A DNA stretch of 64,000 nucleotides from Rhodanobacter sp. B05 (GTDB lineage Bacteria; Pseudomonadota; Gammaproteobacteria; Xanthomonadales; Rhodanobacteraceae), in the NCBI RefSeq assembly GCF_002001085.1, contig NZ_MUNU01000015.1, positions 1 to 64,000 of the forward strand, in the 5' to 3' direction. The notes beneath the pieces are model-generated. The model ran no database searches and was not told the DNA's origin. It saw only the letters and a list, made by a program, of their open reading frames with translations. This document shows positions 27,627 to 37,000 of the stretch, piece after piece. The translations under genes and the position numbers were made by a program. Within the stretch, counting starts at the first letter, position 1; every line of letters starts with the position of its first letter.

Positions 27627-27863
27627 GGGTGTCGCTCCGATTGTCGGTTCCTTGAAAGGAACCTGGGGGTTGGGACCTCCACGCATCCCCGGCTTCGACC
27701 GCGGCTCGCCCGATTTTGATGGTGGGCGAGACGCAGCACCCCGAAGGCGGTGCCGATGCGTGTGTGGCGTTGGCGTTGGGTGTTGTACCGCGGAGGGTTA
27801 CAATCCCGGTTCGCTTTGCAAGGGCCGACCGTCGAAACGACCACGTCGGATCAGCAAAACTCC
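27627..27863 (-). promoter_or_regulatory. rpsB leader region with two hairpins
   Basis: From the predicted start near 27860 the leader runs about 235 bases to the rpsB ATG. It contains a 7-bp stem CTCGCCC/GGGCGAG (27705-27730) and an 8-bp stem GGTTCCTT/AAGGAACC (27646-27663) ending about 20 bases before the start codon. S2 is known to control its own operon through its leader in E. coli; the long structured leader here suggests the same, but I cannot assign the binding site. Confidence 0.4.
27776..27804 (+). promoter_or_regulatory. candidate sigma-70 promoter for map
   Basis: TTGGGT (27776-27781), a 17-base spacer and TACAAT (27799-27804). The expected start is near 27811, giving a map leader of about 145 bases. 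It lies inside the rpsB leader on the other strand. Confidence 0.45.
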
Positions 27864-27866
27864 GAA

Positions 27867-27896
27867 ATTATAGCCGGTACGCCGGCAGCGCGGCAA
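27867..27896 (-). promoter_or_regulatory. sigma-70 promoter of rpsB
   Basis: On the minus strand TTGCCG (27896-27891), an 18-base spacer and a perfect TATAAT (27872-27867). The predicted start near 27860 fits a strongly expressed ribosomal-protein operon. Confidence 0.6.
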
Positions 27897-27955
27897 GTCG
27901 CTGCGGATTCAATGACTTGAGTCCAGGGGCTTCTGCCGCCACATGAGTGGAACCG

Positions 27956-28720
27956 ATGGCCATTACCCTGAAATCCCCGCAAGACCTCGAAGGCATGCGC
28001 GTCGCCGGCAAGCTGGCGGCCGAAGTGCTGGCGATGCTCAAGGACTACGTCAAGCCCGGCATCACCACCGAAGAGCTGGATCGGCGCGCCTACGAGCACA
28101 TCGTCAACGTGCAGAAGGCGATCCCCGCCAACGTCGGCTACCACGGCTTTCCCAAGACCCTGTGCACCTCGGTCAACCACGTGATATGCCACGGCATTCC
28201 GAACGAGGGCAAGGTTCTCAAGGATGGCGACATCGTCAACCTCGACGTCACCGTGATCAAAGACGGCTGGCACGGCGACACCAGCCGCATGTATATCGCC
28301 GGCACCCCGTCGGTGCTGGCCAGGCGGCTGGTCGACACCACGTTCGAGGCGATGATGCGCGGCATCCAGGCGGTGCGCCCGGGCGCCACCCTGGGCGATA
28401 TCGGCCATGCGATCCAGCAGCACGCCGAGGCGGCCGGTTTCAGCGTGGTCAAGGAATACTGCGGCCACGGCATCGGCAAGGTCTATCACGACGAGCCGCA
28501 GGTATTGCACTACGGCAAGCCCGGCACCGGCGTCGAACTGAAGAAGGGCATGACCTTCACCATCGAGCCGATGATCAATGCGGGCAAGCCGCAGACCCGT
28601 CAGTTGCCCGACGGCTGGACCGTGGTGACCAAGGATCATTCGCTGTCGGCTCAGTGGGAACACACGCTCGCGGTGACCGACGATGGCTTCGAGATCCTGA
28701 CTCCCTGGCCCGATGTTTGA
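27956..28720 (+). CDS. map: methionine aminopeptidase type I
   Basis: This 254-residue enzyme removes the initiator Met from nascent proteins. It has the pita-bread fold with the metal ligands in NLDVTVIKDGWHGDTSRMY (two Asp), GHGIGKVYHDEPQ (His), FTIEPMINAG (Glu) and the last Glu in SAQWEHTLAVTDDG. I take the ATG at 27956 (MAITLKSPQDLEGMRVAG, the family start) over a GTG nine bases upstream. It is divergent from rpsB, and a REP pair follows before glnD. Confidence 0.96.
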   Translation: MAITLKSPQDLEGMRVAGKLAAEVLAMLKDYVKPGITTEELDRRAYEHIVNVQKAIPANVGYHGFPKTLCTSVNHVICHGIPNEGKVLKDGDIVNLDVTVIKDGWHGDTSRMYIAGTPSVLARRLVDTTFEAMMRGIQAVRPGATLGDIGHAIQQHAEAAGFSVVKEYCGHGIGKVYHDEPQVLHYGKPGTGVELKKGMTFTIEPMINAGKPQTRQLPDGWTVVTKDHSLSAQWEHTLAVTDDGFEILTPWPDV

Positions 28721-28734
28721 GTGAATACATGCGC

Positions 28735-28819
28735 GTAGGAGCCCGCTTGCGGGCGACGCCCTTGCTCTGATGCGCGAAGCAGATCAAATCAACAGCATCG
28801 CCCGCCAGCGGGCTCCTAC
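28735..28819. repeat. REP pair in inverted arrangement (BIME-like)
   Basis: Left unit GTAGGAGCCCGCTTGCGGGC (from 28735) and right unit GCATCGCCCGCCAGCGGGCT (28795-28814) face each other. The linker contains CTGATGCGCGAAGCAGATCA then AATCAA, close to the linker of the pair at 8234-8315. The pair lies between map and glnD, 20 bases before the glnD start. Confidence 0.8.
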
Positions 28820-28839
28820 CGACACAGGCCTCTGACGAC

Positions 28840-31488
28840 ATGTCGCCAGCACCAGGCACCCTTGCCCTGCCGCCCTTGCCGCGCCTGCCGGTAGCCGTCC
28901 CCCGGTCGGGTGTGTCGATCGAGGCGCGACGTGCCCTGCGCCAGCTGCTGGGTGACATCGACCGGGCCCTGGCCACCGCATTTCGTGATGGCGCCGACGC
29001 CAGCGCGCTGGCGCGGCGACGCGGCGATTCGGTCGTTTCGCTCGTCGCGCATGTATGGATGGCCTGTCTCGGCGAGGTCGCCGGCACGGCCCTGTTCGCT
29101 GTGGGCGGTTTCGGTCGCGGCCTGTTGTTTCCGTATTCGGATGTCGACCTGCTGGCGCTGGTGACGGCGCCGCAGCCGGCGCGGCTGCGCGCGCTGGAGC
29201 AGTTCTTCGCCACGTTGTGGGATGTCGGCCTGAAGGTCGGCCACGCCGTGCGCGAGCCGGCGCAATGCCGGGAGCTGGCCGCCCGCGATGCCAGTGTGTT
29301 CACGAGCCTGCTGGACGCGCGTCGGCTGGCTGGCGACCCGGCCTTCGATGCGCAGTTGCGCGCCATCGTCGATGACCCGGCGTTGTGGCCACCGCACGAA
29401 TATCTGGCGGCGCGCCTGGCAGAACGCGATGCGCGGCATGCCCGCTACGACGATACCGCCTACAACCTCGAACCGAATTTGAAGGACGGCCCCGGCGGGC
29501 TGCGCACGCTTGATTCGCTGCGCTGGATGGGGCGGCGTCTGGCGCATGCGGATGACCTTTCCGAAATGGTCGCCGAAGGCCTGCTCGATCCGGCCGAGCA
29601 GGCCCAACTGGAACAGTCCGAGGCAACCTTGCGTCGCTATCGCTATGCCTTGCATCTGGAGGCCGGCCGGGCCGAGGAACGGTTGCTGTTCGACTATCAG
29701 CGCGGCCTGGCGACCCGACTGGGATTCGAAGACGAGCACGCAAAGAATCTCGGCGTCGAGCAATTCATGCAGGGCTACTACCGGGCGGCCAGCCAGGTCG
29801 ACCGGCTGGGCGTGCAGGTCGCCGAACGCTTCGAGGAGATGCTGGAGCCGGTGGGCGAGCGACAACCCGTGGGCGATGAATTCGAGCGCGTCGGCCCGCG
29901 CCTTGCGGCGCGCGATCCGCAGTTGTTCGTGCGGCGGCCGGCTGCCCTGGTGGAGATTTTCATCGCGCGGCTGGATCAGCCTGGCGTACTGGGGTTCGGC
30001 GCCGACACCATGCGACGCATCCACCAGGCCACGGATGCCCATGGCGAGGCGCTGGCGCGGGATGACGAGGTGCTGGCGGCGTTCCTGCGCCTGTTGCGCC
30101 GCGGCGCACCGGCCGTGGAGGCGTTGTGGCGAATGAACCGGCACGGACTGCTGGCGGCGATCTTGCCCGCGTTCGGCAAGGTGTTCGGGCGCATGCAATA
30201 CGACCTGTTCCATGTCTACACGGTCGACGAACACACCTTGCGCGTGCTGCGCAACGTGGCGCGCTTCGCCGATCCCGCCGCACGCGGGGAGTTTCCGCTG
30301 GGGTGCGAGATATGGGCCAAGCTGCCCAAGCCCGAGGTACTGCTGCTGGCGGCGTTGTTCCACGATATCGCCAAGGGCCGCGGCGGCGACCACTCGGTGC
30401 TGGGCGAGCAGGACGCGCGCGAGTTCTGCACGCGGCTGGGTTTGCCGCCTGGCGATGTCGAGCGGATCGCCTGGCTGGTGCGACACCATCTGCTGATGAG
30501 CACGACGGCACAACGCCAGGACATCACCGATCCGGACGTGGTGCATCGGTTTGCCGACGTGGTCGGCGACCGCGAACAACTCGGCCAGCTGTACCTGCTG
30601 ACCATCGCCGACATCATCGGCACCAGCCCGCGGTTGTGGAATGGCTGGAAGGATCGGCTGCTGGCGGATCTCTACACCAGCACCCGCTATGCCCTGCGCA
30701 GCGACGTGGAACTGCCGCGCGATGCGGGCGTGCGGGTGCGCGAATGCTGCGACCACGCGCTGGCCCGGTTGATGAACGACGGCTTTGCCGAAACGGATAT
30801 CGCGCGGGTCTGGGCGGATTTCCCGCAACTCAGCTTCCTGCGTCACCGGCCCGAACAGATCGCCTGGCAGACCGCGGCGATTCTGCGTGCGCAAGGCGCG
30901 CTGCCGCTGGTGGCGGTGCAGCCCTTGTCGGTGCGCGGCAGCACCGAGCTGTTCGTCTACACGCCGGATCGAGACGGCCTGTTCGCCACGGTGACGGCGG
31001 TGCTGGACCGCTTGCGCTTTTCGGTGATGGAATCGCGCATCCTGAGTTCATCGACCGGCATGGCGCTGGACACCTTCCTGCTGCTCGAGGCCGACAGCCA
31101 GCAGCCGGCCAGCGCGGCTCGCGCCGACGAGCTGCAGCAGCGCCTGCACCGTGCCCTTGCCCAATCGGTCGGTGTGCAGCCGAGCAAGCGCGGCATGTCG
31201 CGCCATCTGAAGCATTTCCAGATGACGCCGAAGATCAGCTTCCACGCCGCGGGCGGCCGCACCCAGTTGGCGCTGGTGGGAACGGATCGGCCGGGGCTGC
31301 TGGCGGCGGTGGCGCAGGTGATGCTGGGCGAGGACGTACGTGTGCACGATGCACGCATCGCCACGTTCGGCGAGCGCGTCGAGGATTTCTTCCAGTTGAC
31401 CGACCGGCATGATGCGCCACTCGATGCGTCGCGGCAGGAGCGGTTGCTGCAGGCCCTGCTGGCGCGCATCGGTCCTGCGCGGGATTGA
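28840..31488 (+). CDS. glnD: bifunctional uridylyltransferase/uridylyl-removing enzyme GlnD
   Basis: This 882-residue enzyme senses glutamine and adds or removes UMP on PII proteins such as the GlnK encoded at 60576-60914. The nucleotidyltransferase site is VGGFGRGLLFPYSDVDLLAL (GG at 89-90, DVD at 101-103). The HD domain carries LFHDIAKGRGGDHS near 507. Two ACT domains, at about 700-780 (ELFVYTPDRDGLFATVTAVL) and 803-882 (LALVGTDRPGLLAAVAQVML), bind glutamine. Length agrees with the family (about 890). It follows map after the REP pair. Confidence 0.97.
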   Translation: MSPAPGTLALPPLPRLPVAVPRSGVSIEARRALRQLLGDIDRALATAFRDGADASALARRRGDSVVSLVAHVWMACLGEVAGTALFAVGGFGRGLLFPYSDVDLLALVTAPQPARLRALEQFFATLWDVGLKVGHAVREPAQCRELAARDASVFTSLLDARRLAGDPAFDAQLRAIVDDPALWPPHEYLAARLAERDARHARYDDTAYNLEPNLKDGPGGLRTLDSLRWMGRRLAHADDLSEMVAEGLLDPAEQAQLEQSEATLRRYRYALHLEAGRAEERLLFDYQRGLATRLGFEDEHAKNLGVEQFMQGYYRAASQVDRLGVQVAERFEEMLEPVGERQPVGDEFERVGPRLAARDPQLFVRRPAALVEIFIARLDQPGVLGFGADTMRRIHQATDAHGEALARDDEVLAAFLRLLRRGAPAVEALWRMNRHGLLAAILPAFGKVFGRMQYDLFHVYTVDEHTLRVLRNVARFADPAARGEFPLGCEIWAKLPKPEVLLLAALFHDIAKGRGGDHSVLGEQDAREFCTRLGLPPGDVERIAWLVRHHLLMSTTAQRQDITDPDVVHRFADVVGDREQLGQLYLLTIADIIGTSPRLWNGWKDRLLADLYTSTRYALRSDVELPRDAGVRVRECCDHALARLMNDGFAETDIARVWADFPQLSFLRHRPEQIAWQTAAILRAQGALPLVAVQPLSVRGSTELFVYTPDRDGLFATVTAVLDRLRFSVMESRILSSSTGMALDTFLLLEADSQQPASAARADELQQRLHRALAQSVGVQPSKRGMSRHLKHFQMTPKISFHAAGGRTQLALVGTDRPGLLAAVAQVMLGEDVRVHDARIATFGERVEDFFQLTDRHDAPLDASRQERLLQALLARIGPARD

Positions 31489-31549
31489 TGTCCGCCGCCC
31501 GCGTTATCATTCCAGTTGCTGCATGCTGCAGCGGCCACCCGTCTTCGTC

Positions 31550-31999
31550 ATGACCTACCTGCTGATCAAGTCGCTGCATCTCGTCTTCGTGATCGCCTGG
31601 ATGGCCACCGTGTTCTACCTGCCGCGGATCCTGGTGAACCTGGCCGAGACCGCGGGCGAACCGGCAGTACAGGCGCGCCTGCAGTTGATGGGGCGGCGCC
31701 TGTACAAGTTCGGCCACAACATGTTCGGCATCGCGTTCCTGTTCGGACTGACCCTGTGGCAGGGTTGGCGCGTCTTCCCCGCCGCGTTGCCGAATGTCAC
31801 GGCCGGCATGCACTGGATCGACGCCAAGCTCACCCTGGTGGCCCTGCTGCTGGTCTACTTCGTGTGGGCCGGACGCATGCTCAAGCGCAGCCTCCGGGGC
31901 GACGCGCTGCCTTCGGGGCGTGTCCTGCGCTGGTTCAACGAGTTGCCGGTGCTGCTCTTGCTTGGGGTGGTCTACCTGGTGATCGCCAAGCCGTTCTGA
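31550..31999 (+). CDS. HemJ/CopD-family membrane protein
   Basis: This 149-residue protein has four hydrophobic helices and fits the HemJ (UPF0093) type of protoporphyrinogen oxidase and the related CopD family. Features shared with HemJ are the opening LIKSLHLVFVIAWMATVFYL with H10, R26 after FYLP, and K93 in WIDAKLTLVALLL; the equivalent His and Lys are needed for haem binding and activity in HemJ. If it is HemJ it would oxidise protoporphyrinogen IX to protoporphyrin IX. An in-frame ATG at 31523 is an alternative start. It stands alone 61 bases after glnD, and I keep the symbol blank because the two families overlap. Confidence 0.75.
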   Translation: MTYLLIKSLHLVFVIAWMATVFYLPRILVNLAETAGEPAVQARLQLMGRRLYKFGHNMFGIAFLFGLTLWQGWRVFPAALPNVTAGMHWIDAKLTLVALLLVYFVWAGRMLKRSLRGDALPSGRVLRWFNELPVLLLLGVVYLVIAKPF

Positions 32000-32139
32000 G
32001 TCGGAACCGGCTGGTTTCGATGACCGTCGGCGAGGCGTCAGGGTCGGGCAAATTGATCCCGGAACTGCGCTAAACTTAGGTCTTCGCGAATATCCAGGAT
32101 CAAGGTGGCCCGCAGTTCCTTGCCGGCCGAGCGTGCGAC

Positions 32140-32166
32140 ATGGCAACTACCCGACTCCACCGCTGA
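32140..32166 (+). promoter_or_regulatory. possible thrS leader peptide MATTRLHR
   Basis: ATG at 32140 is followed by GCA ACT ACC CGA CTC CAC CGC TGA, giving Met-Ala-Thr-Thr-Arg-Leu-His-Arg. Two threonine codons in tandem 30 bases before an intrinsic terminator, 70 bases before thrS, is the arrangement of a transcription attenuator responding to charged tRNA-Thr. A ribosome-binding site is weak (GAG, nine bases before ATG). This is an inference from arrangement only. Confidence 0.4.
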
Positions 32167-32195
32167 CCGCATCACGCCTTACGGTTTCATCGAAG

Positions 32196-32220
32196 AAGGG
32201 CGGATGCCCTTTTTTGTTTT
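32196..32220 (+). terminator. intrinsic terminator in the thrS leader
   Basis: AAGGGC-GGAT-GCCCTT (32196-32211) is followed by TTTTGTTTT, a classical intrinsic terminator ending 17 bases before the thrS ATG. A terminator so close to a start codon implies attenuation of thrS. The bases GCCTT at 32177-32181 could pair with AAGGGC (one bulge) as an alternative structure. Confidence 0.75.
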
Positions 32221-32236
32221 TCAGAGAATGCTTTCC

Positions 32237-34138
32237 ATGATCGAGATCACGCTACCCGACGGCAGCAAGCGGCCGTTCGACCATACCGTCACCGTGCAGG
32301 ACGTGGCCGCCTCGATTGGCGCCGGTCTGGCCAAGGCGACCCTTGCCGGCAAGGTCGACGGCCGGCTGGTCGACGCCAGCTTCCCGATCGAGCACGACGC
32401 CAGTGTGCAGATCGTCACCGAGAAGAGCCCCGAGGCGCTGGAGATCCTGCGCCACTCCACCGCGCACCTGATGGGTCAGGCGGTGCAGCGGCTGTTCCCG
32501 GGCGCGCAGGTGACGATCGGCCCGGTGATCGACAACGGCTTCTACTACGACTTTGCCTACCAGCGTCCGTTCACTCCGGATGATCTGCCGAAGATCGAGG
32601 CGGAGATGCACAAGATCATTGCCGAGCAGTTGCCGGTGACGCGCAGCGTGAAGTCGCGCGACGAGGCGGTGGCGTTCTTCCGTGGCCTGGGCGAGCACTA
32701 CAAGGCCGAGATCATCGAAGACATTCCGGCCGATCAGGATCTGTCGCTGTATTCGCAGGGCGAATTCACCGACCTGTGCCGCGGCCCGCACGTGCCGAAC
32801 ACCGGCAAGCTGCATTCGTTCAAGCTGATGAAGGTGGCCGGTGCGTATTGGCGTGGCGATTCCAGCAACACCATGCTGACCCGCATCTACGGTACCGCCT
32901 GGCTCAACGACAAGGATCTGAAGGCATATCTGTTCCAGCTGGAAGAGGCCGAGAAACGCGACCATCGCAAGATCGGCAAGCAGCTCGACCTGTTCCACCA
33001 GCAGGAAGAAAGCCCGGGCATGGTGTTCTGGCACCCGAACGGCTGGGCGATCTGGCAGCAGGTCGAGCAGTACATGCGCGGCGTCTACAGGAAGAGCGGC
33101 TATCAGGAAGTACGCTGCCCGATGGTGCTGGACGTGTCGCTGTGGAAGAAGTCCGGTCACTGGGACAATTACAAGGAGAACATGTTCTTCACCGAGTCCG
33201 AGAAGCACACCTTCGCGCTGAAGCCGATGAACTGTCCCGGCCACGTGCAGGTGTTCAACACCGGCCTGCACAGCTACCGCGAGCTGCCGATCCGCTACGG
33301 CGAATTCGGCGGCTGCCATCGCAACGAGCCGTCCGGAGCGCTGCACGGCATCATGCGCGTGCGCGCGTTCACCCAGGACGATGGCCACATCTTCTGCACG
33401 CCGGATCAGGTTGAGGCCGAAGTCACCGCGTTCCATCTGCAGGCGATGAAGGTGTACGCCGACTTCGGCTTCACCGACCTGGCGATCAAGCTCGCGCTGC
33501 GGCCGGAAAAGCGCATCGGTTCCGACGAATTCTGGGACCGCACCGAGGAAATGCTGCGCCGCGCGCTGCGTGCCGCCGGGGTGGAGTGGGAGGAATTACC
33601 GGGCGAGGGCGCGTTCTACGCCCCCAAGATCGAGTACCACCTGAAGGACTCGATCGGCCGCGCCTGGCAGGTCGGCACCATGCAGGTCGATTTCATGATG
33701 CCCGAGCGTCTCGACGCCGAGTACGTGGACGAGCATTCGCAGAAGCAGCACCCGGTGATGCTGCACCGGGCCATCGTGGGCTCGATGGAGCGCTTCATCG
33801 GCATCCTGATCGAGCACCACGCCGGCCTGCTGCCGGCCTGGCTGGCCCCGGTGCAGGCAGTCGCGTTCAGCATCACCGACGCGCAGGCCGATTATGTCCG
33901 GCAAGTGACGCAAACCCTTGTCGACAAAGGTTTCCGGGTACAATCGGATTTGCGCAACGAGAAAGTCGGCTATAAAATCCGCGAACATACGATGCAGAAA
34001 GTGCCGTATCTGCTCGTGGTCGGTGACCGCGAGAAAGAGACGGGGACGGTTTCTGTGCGTACCCGTTCCGGTGAAGATCTGGGCAGCATGCCGCTGGCCG
34101 GCTTCGTCGAGCGACTGGAGACCGAAACCCGGCGCTGA
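32237..34138 (+). CDS. thrS: threonyl-tRNA synthetase
   Basis: This 633-residue class II synthetase attaches Thr to tRNA-Thr. It has the TGS domain (1-65, [18 protein letters not shown]), an editing domain with [20 protein letters not shown] near 75-95, the catalytic domain with [10 protein letters not shown] (zinc ligand Cys) and [20 protein letters not shown] (motif 2), and the anticodon domain with the [21 protein letters not shown] motif 3. E. coli ThrS has 642 residues. The ATG at 32237 fits the family start; another ATG three codons upstream is possible. The attenuator-like terminator ends 17 bases before it. Confidence 0.97.
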   Translation: MIEITLPDGSKRPFDHTVTVQDVAASIGAGLAKATLAGKVDGRLVDASFPIEHDASVQIVTEKSPEALEILRHSTAHLMGQAVQRLFPGAQVTIGPVIDNGFYYDFAYQRPFTPDDLPKIEAEMHKIIAEQLPVTRSVKSRDEAVAFFRGLGEHYKAEIIEDIPADQDLSLYSQGEFTDLCRGPHVPNTGKLHSFKLMKVAGAYWRGDSSNTMLTRIYGTAWLNDKDLKAYLFQLEEAEKRDHRKIGKQLDLFHQQEESPGMVFWHPNGWAIWQQVEQYMRGVYRKSGYQEVRCPMVLDVSLWKKSGHWDNYKENMFFTESEKHTFALKPMNCPGHVQVFNTGLHSYRELPIRYGEFGGCHRNEPSGALHGIMRVRAFTQDDGHIFCTPDQVEAEVTAFHLQAMKVYADFGFTDLAIKLALRPEKRIGSDEFWDRTEEMLRRALRAAGVEWEELPGEGAFYAPKIEYHLKDSIGRAWQVGTMQVDFMMPERLDAEYVDEHSQKQHPVMLHRAIVGSMERFIGILIEHHAGLLPAWLAPVQAVAFSITDAQADYVRQVTQTLVDKGFRVQSDLRNEKVGYKIREHTMQKVPYLLVVGDREKETGTVSVRTRSGEDLGSMPLAGFVERLETETRR

Positions 34139-34194
34139 GCCCAAACGCTCAGCCTTGGCGGTCAGTGACATTACTTCTTCTGGAGGATCGTGGT

Positions 34195-34719
34195 ATCGCA
34201 ACCACCGACAACAAGGGCAATCGTCGTAACCTGGAAATCCGTGTGCCGCGGGTTCGCCTGATCGGCGCGGATTCCGAACAGCTTGGCATCCTGACCCGCG
34301 ACGAGGCGCTGGCATTGGCGCAGGAAGCTGGCATGGACCTGGTCGAGATCCAGCCGAACGGTGATCCACCCGTTTGCCGCATCATGGATTACGGCAAGTT
34401 CAAGTTCGAAGCCCAGAAGAAGGCGCAAGCCGCCAAGAAGAAGCAGAAGCAGGTCGAGATCAAGGAAGTGAAGTTCCGTCCGGTCACGGACGTGGGCGAC
34501 TACCAGATCAAGCTGCGCAACATGCTTCGCTTCCTGGAGGAGGGCGACAAGGTCAAGGTCACCATCCGTTTCCGCGGTCGCGAGATGTCGCATCAGGACC
34601 TGGGGCAGAACCTTGCCCGCAAGATCCAGGAAGACGTCGGCGACAACGGCCAGATCGAGTCGTACCCGCGGCTCGAAGGGCGCCAGATGGTCATGATGAT
34701 CGGGCCGAAGAAGAAATAG
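34195..34719 (+). CDS. infC: translation initiation factor IF-3, ATC start
   Basis: IF-3 binds the 30S subunit, checks the initiator codon-anticodon pair and prevents subunit joining. The 174-residue product has the N-terminal domain ([20 protein letters not shown]), the linker with [20 protein letters not shown], and the C-terminal domain ending [16 protein letters not shown]. No ATG, GTG or TTG stands at the expected place. GGAGG at 34182-34186 is eight bases from ATC (34195-34197), which I take as the start; E. coli infC uses AUU so that IF-3 can repress its own synthesis. A GTG at 34165 is in frame but overlaps the ribosome-binding site and gives an atypical start. Confidence 0.93.
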   Translation: MATTDNKGNRRNLEIRVPRVRLIGADSEQLGILTRDEALALAQEAGMDLVEIQPNGDPPVCRIMDYGKFKFEAQKKAQAAKKKQKQVEIKEVKFRPVTDVGDYQIKLRNMLRFLEEGDKVKVTIRFRGREMSHQDLGQNLARKIQEDVGDNGQIESYPRLEGRQMVMMIGPKKK

Positions 34720-34744
34720 GCGGCTGGTGACGTTGGCTGCGTGG

Positions 34745-34773
34745 GTAGGAGCCCGCTTGCGGGCGATGCTCTT
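34745..34773. repeat. REP-like palindrome (single copy)
   Basis: GTAGGAGCCCGCTTGCGGGC and GATGCTCTT, identical at its core to the left unit of the pair at 28735-28819. It is single here, with no facing partner, and begins 25 bases after the infC stop. Confidence 0.75.
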
Positions 34774-34807
34774 TTACTGTGTCACCTGAGAGCAGCTGTT
34801 TCACTGG

Positions 34808-34893
34808 ACTCCGGGCAAGCCCCGCACCCTCACCTCAATCCTCTCACCCGCAAGGGGACTCCCAAGGTCGCCGCCGGGAGAGGAGGTAATGGT
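34808..34893. repeat. CTCTCCC-family intergenic repeat (copy 2)
   Basis: Its reverse complement reads CCTCCTCTCCCGGCGGCGAC, GGGAGTCCCCTTGCGGGTGA, GAGGATTGAGGTGAGGG, CGGGGCTTGCCCGGAGTCC. It aligns with 13647-13708 (rnhB start) and with 35752-35887 (before pheS), in the opposite orientation to both. Confidence 0.8.
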
Positions 34894-34922
34894 CAGCACT
34901 TCGCGCTGGTATTAAGCTTTCT

Positions 34923-34962
34923 GAACCCGTATGATTACGGGTTCGACCCGCCGGAAGGGTCG
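34923..34962 (+). promoter_or_regulatory. two hairpins ahead of rpmI-rplT
   Basis: A 9-bp perfect stem GAACCCGTA-TGAT-TACGGGTTC (34923-34944) is followed at once by CGACCC...GGGTCG (34944-34962, 6 bp). They lie 120-160 bases before rpmI. L20 is known to repress this operon by binding its leader in E. coli and Bacillus; these hairpins are candidates for that target, but the known L20 motif has not been matched here. Confidence 0.35.
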
Positions 34963-35081
34963 TGCACCGATCGTGGCAGGACGGAAAGCGTGATCCAGAC
35001 TCAATCGAGAATGGGATCACCGCCAGATCAGTCAGAAACCGGGACGTCCGCATCGGATCCGTCCCACACAAGGAGCATTCC

Positions 35082-35279
35082 ATGCCCAAGATCAAGACCA
35101 ACCGGGCGGCTGCGAAGCGTTTTCGCAAGACCGCATCGGGCAAGATCAAGTGCGGCCACGCGTTCAAGTCGCACATCCTGACCAAGAAGTCGACCAAGCT
35201 CAAGCGTGGTCTCCGTGCCCCGAACCACCTCAAGGCGTGCGACGCCCCGGGTGTGGCTCGCATGCTGCCGTACTTGTGA
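35082..35279 (+). CDS. rpmI: large ribosomal subunit protein L35
   Basis: This 65-residue basic protein of the 50S subunit has the family sequence [20 protein letters not shown] and ends [20 protein letters not shown] lies six to seven bases before the ATG. It is 11 bases before rplT, with which it is co-translated in other bacteria. The 362 bases before it carry two repeat families and two hairpins. Confidence 0.97.
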   Translation: MPKIKTNRAAAKRFRKTASGKIKCGHAFKSHILTKKSTKLKRGLRAPNHLKACDAPGVARMLPYL

Positions 35280-35290
35280 GGAGATAGACC

Positions 35291-35650
35291 ATGGCTCGTG
35301 TAAAGCGTGGCGTCACCGCCCGTCGTCGTCACAAGAAAATCATCGGCCGCGCAAAGGGTTACTACAACGCCCGTCGCAAGGTCTTCCGCGTTGCCAACCA
35401 GGCCGTCATCAAGGCTGGTCAGTACGCCTATATCGGCCGCAAGCAGCGCAAGCGCCAGTTCCGTGCACTGTGGATCGTGCGCATCAACGCCGCTGCGCGC
35501 ATGTTCGGCCTGTCCTACAGCCGCCTGATCAATGGCCTGAGCAAGGCCGGTATCACCGTCGACCGCAAGGTCCTCGCCGATATCGCCGTGCACGACATCA
35601 AGGCGTTTGGTGCGATTGCCGAGAAAGCGAAGGCCAGTCTGGCCGCTTGA
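35291..35650 (+). CDS. rplT: large ribosomal subunit protein L20
   Basis: This 119-residue protein organises early 50S assembly by binding 23S rRNA and also represses the infC-rpmI-rplT operon in several bacteria. The basic N-terminal extension [20 protein letters not shown] and the globular part [20 protein letters not shown] are typical. GAGGAG is six bases before the ATG. It ends at a strong terminator at 35694-35726. Confidence 0.98.
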   Translation: MARVKRGVTARRRHKKIIGRAKGYYNARRKVFRVANQAVIKAGQYAYIGRKQRKRQFRALWIVRINAAARMFGLSYSRLINGLSKAGITVDRKVLADIAVHDIKAFGAIAEKAKASLAA

Positions 35651-36904
<1,254 letters not shown>

Positions 36905-36908
36905 GGAG

Positions 36909-36990
36909 CGGGATTCGGGAATGGGGATTCGGGATTCGCAAGAGCCTCGATTCCACTTCCGAATCCCGAATAATTAATCCCGAATTCCGG
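36909..36990. repeat. short GATTCGGG / CCCGAATC repeat cluster
   Basis: Copies GGATTCGGGA and GGATTCGGGATT face GAATCCCGAA and AATCCCGAATT. The motif GATTCCC is also repeated three times at 60547-60571 in the amtB start. Clusters of this kind are common in Xanthomonadales intergenic DNA (recalled, not checked). It ends about 10 bases before the pheT ATG. Confidence 0.6.
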
Positions 36991-37000
36991 ATTTCAAACC

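Noticed and set aside
36909..37000. pheT leader peptide or attenuator
   Set aside because: The short frames have no Phe-rich peptide and no T run follows the inverted repeats; the cluster looks like a dispersed repeat.
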